Assembly: GCA_036555665.1 (NCBI GenBank)
Contig: DATBKW010000160.1
Span: 1-5,945, forward strand
Direction of reading: 5' to 3'
DNA: 5,945 nucleotides
Source of the DNA: JAOPZW01 sp036555665
GTDB lineage: Bacteria > Actinomycetota > Thermoleophilia > Solirubrobacterales > Solirubrobacteraceae
The position numbers and the translations under genes were made by a program. Shown here piece by piece: positions 1-5,514 of this stretch. Numbering within the stretch: the stretch's first letter is position 1; each line of letters opens with the position of its first letter. Below the pieces are notes generated by a model. The model saw nothing but the letters and a program-made list of their open reading frames with translations. It was not told where the DNA came from and searched no databases.

Positions 1-755
1 GCCACCCCCCGGCGAACGGTCAGGTGCAGGACGGTGAGCACCGCCACGCCCGGCCACGGCGTGCCGTCGCGCCGCAGCTCGCGGACGTAGGCCGGCGGGC
101 CGACGCGTTCGTAGCGGACCGTGCGTCCCGCTGTGCGTGAGATCAGCGCCGCCACCTCGTCGAACGACACGGCCTCCGTGCCGGTGAGCGGATAGGCCAT
201 GCCGGCGTGCGTCGCGGGGTCGGCGAACGCCGCCGCGGCGACGTCGCCCAGATCCGCGCAATCAACGAACGAGATGCGACCGTCGCCGGCAGGGAGGCGC
301 AGGGCGCCGCGGCGGATGGCCGGGAGGTAGGGGCCGGTCAGGTTCTGCATGAAGTGATTGGCGCGCAGGAACGTCCAGCCCATGCCGCTGGCCTCGACGT
401 GCGCCTCGATCTTGCGGTGTGGCAGCCAGCGCTGACGGTCGGCTCCCTCGATCGACTGGAACACACAATGCCGTGCCCCCGCCGCGGCGGCCGCGTCGAC
501 GAGCCGGTTCAGCGTTGGTCCCGGCCGCGCGATGTGCGTCGGTCGCAGCAGAAACAGGCCGCCTGTTTCGGCGACGGCCTTCGCGTACGTGGCCGGGTCC
601 TCGAGGTCGAGCCGGACATGCTCGACGCCCTCCAACGGCGCGGGGGCGGCGTTGCGCACGCCGGCGCGCACGGGGATCCCCCGCTCGCGTAGCGCGCGGA
701 TGACCTCGCTGCCGACGTTCCCGGTGGCCCCGGTGACGAGGATCGGCTGCGCCAT
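1..755 (-). CDS. NmrA-like NAD(P)-binding oxidoreductase (atypical SDR), C-terminus cut off
   Basis: The frame stays open from ATG at 755 to the window edge, giving 251 codons without a stop. The N-terminus ILVTGATGNVGSEV carries the Rossmann dinucleotide motif GxxGxxG (G9, G12, G15). Later segments match NmrA/YtfG-type atypical short-chain dehydrogenases: VRLDLEDPATY (47-57), LFLLRPTHI (67-75), HCVFQSIEGA (96-105), PHRKIEAHVEASGMGWTFLR (112-131) and NHFMQNL (133-139), then FVDCADLGDVAAAAF (163-177) and YPLTGTEAVSFDEVA (188-202). Relatives are about 280-290 residues long, so roughly 30-40 residues are missing. The classical YxxxK catalytic pair is not evident; HRKIE occupies the usual region, as is common in NmrA-like proteins, which act as NAD(P)H-dependent reductases or redox sensors. 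ATG lies 4 nt after the binding-protein stop and lacks a clear Shine-Dalgarno, suggesting translational coupling in one operon. Family assignment is firm; the substrate is unknown. Confidence 0.9.
   Translation of the reverse strand, partial: MAQPILVTGATGNVGSEVIRALRERGIPVRAGVRNAAPAPLEGVEHVRLDLEDPATYAKAVAETGGLFLLRPTHIARPGPTLNRLVDAAAAAGARHCVFQSIEGADRQRWLPHRKIEAHVEASGMGWTFLRANHFMQNLTGPYLPAIRRGALRLPAGDGRISFVDCADLGDVAAAAFADPATHAGMAYPLTGTEAVSFDEVAALISRTAGRTVRYERVGPPAYVRELRRDGTPWPGVAVLTVLHLTVRRGV
551..569. repeat. Perfect 19-bp palindrome inside the oxidoreductase gene
   Basis: GAAACAGGC (551-559) and GCCTGTTTC (561-569) are exact reverse complements around one central C (560). On the minus strand it encodes residues 63-68 (Glu-Thr-Gly-Gly-Leu-Phe) using GAA, ACA and TTT, which are uncommon in the surrounding genes that favour GAG, ACG/ACC and TTC. 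It could be an intragenic protein-binding site, or a coincidence. Confidence 0.7.
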
Positions 756-759
756 GCGG

Positions 760-2016
760 CTACTTGGGCGTCTCGCCCTGGGCGAAGAGGCCGTTGAGGA
801 ACTCGTCGCTCATGAACTGCTCGGCCGGCCCCTCGGCGATCCCGGGCGTCGTCAGGGTCCAGCCCGGCTGCGCCCAGTCGGACAGGTTGCGGTCGGTGAT
901 GATCGTGTTCGGGTGCTGCACGTCGGAGATCCTGATGCCCTGACCGCGCAGCATGCGCCGCGCGACGCCGCCGAGTGCTCGCGCCATGGCCTCGGCGCCG
1001 AGGCCGGCGCCGACGCCGTGGTAGCTGCCCTTGTGCGAGAGCCAATAGCCCAGCGACCCCCTGTTTGAGCCGATGTCGTTGACCGGTGGGATCTGGCGGC
1101 CCGTCTGCTGGAAGGCGCTCATGACGCCGGGGGCCATGACGGCGGTCTGGAAGGCGCCGTTGATCTTCTGGGGGTGGGTCGCGAGGAACTTCAACGTCTC
1201 GCTCTTGGCCAGCGACGTCGAGTAGCTGCCATACACCTGGCCCGCGACCTTGATCTGCGGACAGCGGGCAAGGACCGCCTTGGCGGCCTTCATCGTGTTG
1301 ATCTCCTCCGTCTCGCCCGGGATCGCGTGGACCAGCAAGAGCGATCCCTTGCTGCCCATGATCTGCGCGAGCTTGCCCATCGTCACCGCGCCGTTGTACT
1401 GGTCGTTGGGATGGACGCTCACGGCGTTCTTCGTCGGGATCGTGCTGAACGCCGAGATCGTCGGGATGCCCTGGGCGGCCGCGCGGTCGACCTGGCTGGT
1501 GAAAGCCTCGCCGGTGAGCGGCTGCAGGATGAGGATGTCGGGGTGCTTCTGGACCAGGCCGTTGAACTGCTGGATCTCGGCCCCGACGTCCACGCTGTTG
1601 CCGGTCGTCTGGTAGATGACGTTGCCGATCATCGGGTCGCTCTTGAGCACTGCCTTGAGCGCCCGTGTGACGGCGATCTGGTAGTCGTTGTTCTCGACGT
1701 TCCACTGGATGCCGACCGTGTAGGGAGGGCCGTGCGACGGCTTCCAGTCACCCCATGCGCTGGCCTGGATCGGCGTCGTGGAACCGACGAACGCCTGCTC
1801 GTATTGCCGACCGAGGCGCTTGAGGATCCCGTTCGGATCGGGAGGCGGGGAGAGCGTGTAGCTCCCGCAGCCTGACGTCGGCGTGGGCTGGTCGGCCGGG
1901 GAGGCCGACGCCGAAGCGCCTCCTGTGCTCGACGACCCCGACCCTGACCCGCCGCACGCGGCCAGGACGAGGGCCGCCAGGACGGCCATGATCGACACGA
2001 GGCGTACAGGACGCAT
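760..2016 (-). CDS. ABC importer substrate-binding lipoprotein (periplasmic-binding-protein type 1, sugar-like)
   Basis: This 418-residue protein should be the extracytoplasmic receptor of the importer encoded divergently. Residues 1-21 form a lipoprotein signal: MRPVRLV, a hydrophobic stretch, then lipobox L18-A-A-C21. A Gly/Ser/Thr/Pro linker (22-48) tethers the domain to the membrane. The body resembles the Peripla_BP_4/RbsB fold: YTVGIQWNVENNDYQIAVTRAL (99-120), ILILQPLTGEAFTSQVDRAA (161-180), GIPTISAF (183-190), NDQYNGAVTMGKLA (204-217) and KGSLLLVHAIPGE (223-235). It is about 100 residues longer than RbsB, with an extra N-terminal segment (about 50-98) and a long C-terminal tail. Where sugar binders usually have an Asn-Asp before the Ala-Leu-Gly helix, this protein reads TAVMAPG (291-297), so the ligand may not be an ordinary sugar. 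Start chosen because AAGGAG (2024-2029) lies 7 nt upstream and the lipoprotein signal begins there; the in-frame ATG at 2127 adds 37 non-signal residues across the promoter. Confidence 0.93.
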   Translation of the reverse strand: MRPVRLVSIMAVLAALVLAACGGSGSGSSSTGGASASASPADQPTPTSGCGSYTLSPPPDPNGILKRLGRQYEQAFVGSTTPIQASAWGDWKPSHGPPYTVGIQWNVENNDYQIAVTRALKAVLKSDPMIGNVIYQTTGNSVDVGAEIQQFNGLVQKHPDILILQPLTGEAFTSQVDRAAAQGIPTISAFSTIPTKNAVSVHPNDQYNGAVTMGKLAQIMGSKGSLLLVHAIPGETEEINTMKAAKAVLARCPQIKVAGQVYGSYSTSLAKSETLKFLATHPQKINGAFQTAVMAPGVMSAFQQTGRQIPPVNDIGSNRGSLGYWLSHKGSYHGVGAGLGAEAMARALGGVARRMLRGQGIRISDVQHPNTIITDRNLSDWAQPGWTLTTPGIAEGPAEQFMSDEFLNGLFAQGETPK

Positions 2017-2061
2017 CAGGTGGCTCCTTGTGCGGCGGCGAAGAGTTGTGGTACTAGTCGA

Positions 2062-2094
2062 AGTACATACTGCATACAGGAGGCAGTATGTTCT
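2062..2094. promoter_or_regulatory. Large inverted repeat, probable operator of the transporter
   Basis: Left arm AGTACATACTGC (2062-2073) and right arm GCAGTATGTTCT (2083-2094) are reverse complements at 11 of 12 positions; the inner nine are perfect (2065-2073 with 2083-2091). Nine bases separate them. The arms are 21 bp apart centre to centre, two helical turns, which suits a dimeric or tetrameric repressor. The left part AGTACATACT is itself nearly palindromic (AGTA-CA-TACT), and CATAC occurs twice, 7 bp apart (2066-2070, 2073-2077). The repeat overlaps candidate promoter hexamers for both directions, as a repressor site would. No regulator gene is in the window, so the factor (LacI, GntR or another family) is unknown. 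Transcribed rightward it could also fold as an RNA hairpin. Confidence 0.6.
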
Positions 2095-2099
2095 AGCAA
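2071..2099 (-). promoter_or_regulatory. Candidate promoter for the binding-protein/oxidoreductase operon
   Basis: Read on the minus strand, TTGCTA (2099-2094) resembles a -35 box (TTGACA, 4 of 6) and TATGCA (2076-2071) a -10 box (starting TAT), with the ideal 17-bp spacing. Transcription would start near 2064, giving a leader of about 48 nt with AAGGAG at its end. The hexamers straddle the inverted repeat, so a bound repressor would block it. The -10 match is weak and alternatives such as TATGTA (2069-2064) exist. Confidence 0.35.
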
Positions 2100-2105
2100 C
2101 CGATG
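2078..2105 (+). other. Shine-Dalgarno plus two-codon ORF just before the ATPase start
   Basis: A perfect AGGAGG (2078-2083) is 19 nt from the ATPase ATG at 2103, too far to serve it well. It is 4 nt from another ATG at 2088-2090, which is followed by TTC and then TAG (2094-2096), a minimal ORF encoding Met-Phe. After the stop come six bases and the ATPase ATG. If transcribed, this could deliver ribosomes for reinitiation or act as a stalling leader. In the competing reading, TATGTT (2087-2092) is a plus-strand -10 box, the mRNA starts at or near 2103 and is leaderless, and the AGGAGG is never transcribed in this direction. Confidence 0.35.
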
Positions 2106-3548
2106 ACCGCCCTCGCCGACGTGTCACGCGCCCCCAGCCGAGTGCAGTACCGCGTCGCCCTGCGTGTCTCCGGGCTCGCCAAGACCTTCGGTGCGACCCG
2201 AGCGCTGACCGACTGCCGCCTCGATCTGCGAGCGGGGGAGGTCCAGTGCGTTGTCGGCGAGAACGGGTCGGGCAAATCGACGCTGGTCAAGATCCTCGCC
2301 GGCGTCCAGCGGCCCGACGCGGGCACGATCGAACTGGAGGGCATGGGGGTCGAAGGCCTGGCGTCGCCGCGGGCCGCCGCGCGCGCCGGCATCGCCACGG
2401 TCTTTCAGGAGGTTCTCGTCGTCGAGCCGCGGTCGGTGCTCGAGAACGTCTGGATGGGCGGCGACGGGCTGCTCCGAGCGCGTTCGGGCGAGGCCGAAAA
2501 GCGGCACAAGGCCCAGGAGGTTCTGCACGCGCTCCTCGGTCGCCCGCTCGATCTCGATCAGCCGGTCGAACGCCTCGAGCTCAGCGACCGACAGGCGTGC
2601 TGTCTGGCACGCGCGCTCGTACGCGATCCGCGCATCCTGATCCTCGACGAAGCGACGTCTGCCCTCGACGTCGCCACGCGCGACCGGCTGTTCGATGTTC
2701 TGCGCGCGCGGATCGCGCAGGACGTCGCCGTGATCTTCATCTCGCACCGGATGGACGAGATCGCGGCAATCGGCAACCGCTGCACGGTGCTGCGCTCGGG
2801 AGCGACCGTCGGGATTCTCGAGCGCGAAGCGGCGACACCCGACGCGCTGGTTCGTCTCATGACGGGCGCCGACCACCTGACGGCGCAAACCGTCCGGCCC
2901 GAGCGCGCGATCGGTGAGGTCGTGCTGGACGCAGAAGGGCTCACGTTGAGGGCCGGGGAGCTCGTCGGTCTCGCCGGCCTCGAGGGGCACGGCCAGGATG
3001 CATTTCTGCGCGGGCTCGCCGGCCGGCGCCGCGACGGGGTCGCCTACGTGCCACGCGAGCGCCGCGCCGAGTCCCTGTTCGAGTCGAAGTCCGTGCGCGA
3101 GAACTTCGGGATCGCGACCATGCAGCGCGATCGCGTCCGGGGCCTGCTGTCCCCCGCGCGGACACGGCGGCGCCTGGCCGGATACGTCACGCGGCTGGGC
3201 ATCAGGCTGACCGACCCCGAGCAGCCCATCACCACGCTCTCGGGCGGCAACCAGCAGAAGGTGGTCATGGCGCGCTGGCTCGCGGATGGGCCGCGCGTGC
3301 TGTTGCTCAACGATCCGACGCGGGGCGTCGACATCAACGCCAAGCGCGACCTCTATCAGCTGCTGCTGGACCTCGCTGCGGACGGCGTGGCGATCGTCAT
3401 GCTCTCGACGGAGGTCGACGAGCACGTCGAGCTCATGGACCGTGTGCTCGTCTTCCGGGAGGGCCGCATCGGCCGCGAGCTGCCGCGCTCGGAGCTCTCG
3501 CGTCAGGCGCTCGTCGGGGCTTTCTTCGGGGAGGGCGCCGATGCGTGA
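2103..3548 (+). CDS. Sugar-type ABC importer ATPase with two fused nucleotide-binding domains (RbsA/MglA/XylG-like)
   Basis: This 481-residue cytoplasmic protein should power the two permeases encoded downstream. Domain 1 (about 18-245) has Walker A GENGSGKST (52-60), Q-loop Q102, Walker B and catalytic Glu in LILDEAT (D182, E183) and H-loop ISHR (H215). Its signature region reads LELSDRQ (158-164) in place of the usual LSxGQ. Domain 2 (about 270-475) has the reverse pattern: a good signature LSGGNQQK (379-386), but a Walker A replaced by AGLEGHGQ (291-298), Walker B LLLNDPT (N403, D404) and T436 at the H-loop position. One composite ATP site (Walker A1 with signature 2) is therefore intact and the other looks dead. 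Domain 2 is also compact, with only a short link between GLAG (304-307) and YVPRERR (315-321). ATG 2103 is the first start after an in-frame stop and precedes the domain by about 17 residues; a shorter GTG start at 2121 or 2142 cannot be excluded. Confidence 0.94.
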   Translation: MTALADVSRAPSRVQYRVALRVSGLAKTFGATRALTDCRLDLRAGEVQCVVGENGSGKSTLVKILAGVQRPDAGTIELEGMGVEGLASPRAAARAGIATVFQEVLVVEPRSVLENVWMGGDGLLRARSGEAEKRHKAQEVLHALLGRPLDLDQPVERLELSDRQACCLARALVRDPRILILDEATSALDVATRDRLFDVLRARIAQDVAVIFISHRMDEIAAIGNRCTVLRSGATVGILEREAATPDALVRLMTGADHLTAQTVRPERAIGEVVLDAEGLTLRAGELVGLAGLEGHGQDAFLRGLAGRRRDGVAYVPRERRAESLFESKSVRENFGIATMQRDRVRGLLSPARTRRRLAGYVTRLGIRLTDPEQPITTLSGGNQQKVVMARWLADGPRVLLLNDPTRGVDINAKRDLYQLLLDLAADGVAIVMLSTEVDEHVELMDRVLVFREGRIGRELPRSELSRQALVGAFFGEGADA

Positions 3549-4512
3549 GGTGCCGTCGTGGCTGCGGACGCGCCCCTATGCCTTCGCGGCGCTGCTGGCG
3601 GCCGCGCTGCTCGTCGCGAACGTCGTCAGCGAGCCGAACTTCGCCAAGCCCGCCAATTGGCCGAGCGAGCTCGCGGCGCTCGCCCCGCTGGCGCTCGTGG
3701 CGATGGCCTCCACGCCCTCGATCCTGTCGGGCGGCGGTGGGCTCGACATCTCGGTCGGTCCGCTCGCCGTGCTCGCCAATGTCGTGCTGGTCGAATGGCT
3801 GCTGCCACACGGCACGCTGGGAAGCGCGTGGATCGCGATCCCGCTGCTCATTGCGCTCGGCGCCGCGATCGGGGCGATCAACGGGCTGCTCGTCGCCGTC
3901 GCGCGCTACCAGCCCGTGATCGCGACGCTGTGCACCTTCTTCGTCGTTGCCGGGGTCATCACGAAGATCGCCGGGGCGCCTCGGGCGGTTCCGCACGGGA
4001 CGTGGACGGCCGACCTCGGCGACCAGGTGTGGGTCGTCCCGGGCGCGCTGCTGCTGATCGCCATCCCGCTGGTCATCTGGTATGCGCTCTCACGCTCCGC
4101 CTACCATCGCAACCTCTTCGCGACGGGCGGCAACGACGCCACGGCGTTCTCCTCCGGGATCGACGTGGCGGCGACGCGGATCGTGGCCTATGCGCTCGGC
4201 GGCGCGTTCGCCGCTGTCGCGGGCATCGCCCTGACCGCGCTGGTGCAGTCGACCCAGGCGGCCGGCTACGCCCAGTTCACGCTGATTGCCCTGGCTGCGG
4301 TCGCTCTCGGCGGCACGCAGTTCGGCGGCGGCCGGGGCGGGCTCGTTGCTTCGCTGCTCGGTGCCACCTGCATCTACCTGCTCCAGACGCTGCTGGGCGC
4401 CGTTGGCGTATCGAGCTCCTGGCTGAACTTCGTGTACGGCGCCCTGCTCGTCGCGGGCGTCGTCATCGGGGCAAAGGTCGTGGCGCCACGGTCGCGGGAG
4501 GCGTTCGCATGA
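3541..4512 (+). CDS. Sugar-type ABC importer permease 1 (RbsC-like)
   Basis: This 323-residue integral membrane protein should form half of the transport channel. Hydrophobic segments lie near 14-30, 45-63, 73-90, 96-121, 126-144, 165-182, 214-235, 246-260, 266-290 and 298-315, consistent with the 8-10 helices of the RbsC/XylH family (BPD_transp_2). The family motif SGGGGLDISVG (63-73) follows the second helix. RNLFATGGNDATAFSSGIDV (190-209) is the cytoplasmic loop that docks on the ATPase, matching the 'ALGGNEAAARLSGI' type. ATG 3541 overlaps the ATPase stop by 8 nt (ATGCGTGA) and has GGAGGG (3530-3535) 5 nt upstream. The frame is open further upstream, but that part lies over the ATPase gene and is Ser/Arg-rich, so it is not coding. 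Length is normal for the family. Confidence 0.93.
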   Translation: MREVPSWLRTRPYAFAALLAAALLVANVVSEPNFAKPANWPSELAALAPLALVAMASTPSILSGGGGLDISVGPLAVLANVVLVEWLLPHGTLGSAWIAIPLLIALGAAIGAINGLLVAVARYQPVIATLCTFFVVAGVITKIAGAPRAVPHGTWTADLGDQVWVVPGALLLIAIPLVIWYALSRSAYHRNLFATGGNDATAFSSGIDVAATRIVAYALGGAFAAVAGIALTALVQSTQAAGYAQFTLIALAAVALGGTQFGGGRGGLVASLLGATCIYLLQTLLGAVGVSSSWLNFVYGALLVAGVVIGAKVVAPRSREAFA

Positions 4513-5471
4513 GCCGCGCCGCCGCGCTCCAGCTCCGCGCGCCCGTGCTCCAGGTGATCGCTCTCGTGTGCCTGTTCGCCTACGGGGCGGCGACGATCTC
4601 CGGCTTCGCCGAGACCACGTCGATCGATGCGATGCTCGTCCTCGCGGCCCTGCTCGGCCTGGCGGCGCTGGGCCAGACGCTCGTGCTGATCCTGGGTGGG
4701 CTCGACCTGTCGGTGCCCGGTCTGATCGTCATGGGGGCCATCCTGATCAGCCAGCTGTACGGGGCCCACGGCTGGTCTGCGGCTGCCGCGATCGCGCTGA
4801 TCGTCGTCGTGTCCGGCGTGCTCGGCGCGGCGTCCGGCTGGATCTGTCACCGCTGGCGCGTGCAGCCGCTCATCGTCACCCTCGGGACCGGCGCCATCGC
4901 GTCGGGCGCCGCGGTGGCCTGGAGCAAGGGGCATCTCACCGGCAGCGCTCCCGCGTTTCTCACCGAGCTCACGACCGCGACCGGTACGACGTTCGGGCTC
5001 GCCGTGCCGCCCGTGGTCGCCATCTGGGGGCTGGTCGCCGTCATCGCCGCGGTGGCCCTGCACCGCACCGCGGCGGGCCGGCGGCTTTTCGCGACCGGCG
5101 CCAACCCGCGCGCGGCGGAGCTCGTACGGATCAGGACCGCCCGCGTCTGGGTGGCCGTCTTCGCGACCAGCGCCGTGGTCTCCGCGCTGGTCGGGTGCCT
5201 GCTGGCCGGCTTCTCAGGCGCCGACCAGACGATCGGAGACCCGTATCTGTTCAGCGGCTTGACCGCGGTGATCGTTGGCGGCACCACGTTTCTCGGCGCG
5301 CGAGGCGATTACACGCACACCGTCGTCGGCGCCCTGATCCTCACCGTCCTCACCACGATCCTGGTCGGCAAGGGCGCCGACCAGGCCGACCAGCAGATCG
5401 TGTTCGGCGCGCTGATCCTCGTCGTGGTCGCCGGCTACGGGCGTGACGCGCGCCTACGCGACCGTGTCTGA
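4509..5471 (+). CDS. Sugar-type ABC importer permease 2 (RbsC-like)
   Basis: This 320-residue integral membrane protein is the partner of permease 1. Hydrophobic stretches lie near 12-31, 41-62, 70-83, 91-113, 118-138, 166-185, 212-234, 248-263, 271-286 and 297-310. The motif ILGGLDLSVPG (61-71) and the ATPase-docking loop RRLFATGANPRAAELVRIRT (191-210) identify the RbsC-like family. The two permeases clearly differ, so the channel is probably a heterodimer rather than the homodimer of ribose systems. ATG 4509 overlaps the stop of permease 1 in ATGA, with GGGAGG (4496-4501) 7 nt upstream, so translation is likely coupled. The C-terminus is a short basic tail (GRDARLRDRV). Family assignment is firm; the substrate cannot be read from the permease. 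Confidence 0.93.
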   Translation: MSRAAALQLRAPVLQVIALVCLFAYGAATISGFAETTSIDAMLVLAALLGLAALGQTLVLILGGLDLSVPGLIVMGAILISQLYGAHGWSAAAAIALIVVVSGVLGAASGWICHRWRVQPLIVTLGTGAIASGAAVAWSKGHLTGSAPAFLTELTTATGTTFGLAVPPVVAIWGLVAVIAAVALHRTAAGRRLFATGANPRAAELVRIRTARVWVAVFATSAVVSALVGCLLAGFSGADQTIGDPYLFSGLTAVIVGGTTFLGARGDYTHTVVGALILTVLTTILVGKGADQADQQIVFGALILVVVAGYGRDARLRDRV

Positions 5472-5514
5472 GCCTCTGTTCCACCCACCGCAACCAGCAA
5501 CACGGAGGAGATCC
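5472..5514 (+). promoter_or_regulatory. Short gap with strong ribosome binding site before the secreted protein
   Basis: The 43 bases hold GGAGGAG (5504-5510), with the GGAGG core 6 nt from ATG 5515. I see no hairpin with a T-run and no convincing -35/-10 pair, which favours read-through from the permease genes, though a private promoter inside permease 2 cannot be ruled out. Confidence 0.6.

Larger units (their letters stand above)
2017..2102. promoter_or_regulatory. Divergent control region between the binding-protein and ATPase genes
   Basis: These 86 bases separate two oppositely directed starts (minus ATG at 2016, plus ATG at 2103) and must hold both promoters. The stretch around 2041-2100 is markedly AT-richer than the flanking genes, as expected for promoter DNA. 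It contains the large inverted repeat (2062-2094), a smaller one, GTACT (2051-2055) with AGTAC (2062-2066), and the binding-protein Shine-Dalgarno AAGGAG at 2024-2029. A shared control element would let receptor and transporter be expressed together. The promoter assignments within it are by eye. Confidence 0.8.

Noticed and set aside
509..1705. Long minus-strand open frame of nearly 400 codons
   Set aside because: It overlaps the binding-protein and oxidoreductase genes in another frame and is dominated by Arg, Pro, Gly and Asp, the typical shadow of GC-rich coding DNA.
1174..1875. Plus-strand open frame opposite the binding protein
   Set aside because: It is antisense to a convincing lipoprotein gene, with Arg/Leu/Asp-rich shadow composition and no ribosome site.
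2016..2127. Upstream ATG (2127) as binding-protein start
   Set aside because: It would add 37 residues before the lipoprotein signal and place the start inside the opposite gene; ATG 2016 has AAGGAG at 7 nt.
1883..2917. Plus-strand open frame of 344 codons crossing the divergent promoter region
   Set aside because: It runs antisense to the lipoprotein signal and then out of frame over the ATPase domain; its Arg-rich composition has no recognisable motif.
2124..3425. Minus-strand open frame of 433 codons opposite the ATPase
   Set aside because: It is fully antisense to a gene with clear Walker and signature motifs, and its own composition is low-complexity.
3286..3540. Upstream extension of permease 1 over the ATPase gene
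   Set aside because: The added residues are Ser/Arg/Cys-rich out-of-frame translation of the LSGGN to C-terminal part of the ATPase; ATG 3541 has a good ribosome site and starts the normal protein.
3558..4508. Upstream extension of permease 2 over permease 1
   Set aside because: The extension is Arg-rich shadow sequence; the real start is the ATGA overlap at 4509.
5443..5514. GTG start at 5443 for the secreted protein
   Set aside because: It would add 24 residues before a well-formed signal peptide and lacks the GGAGGAG site that serves ATG 5515.
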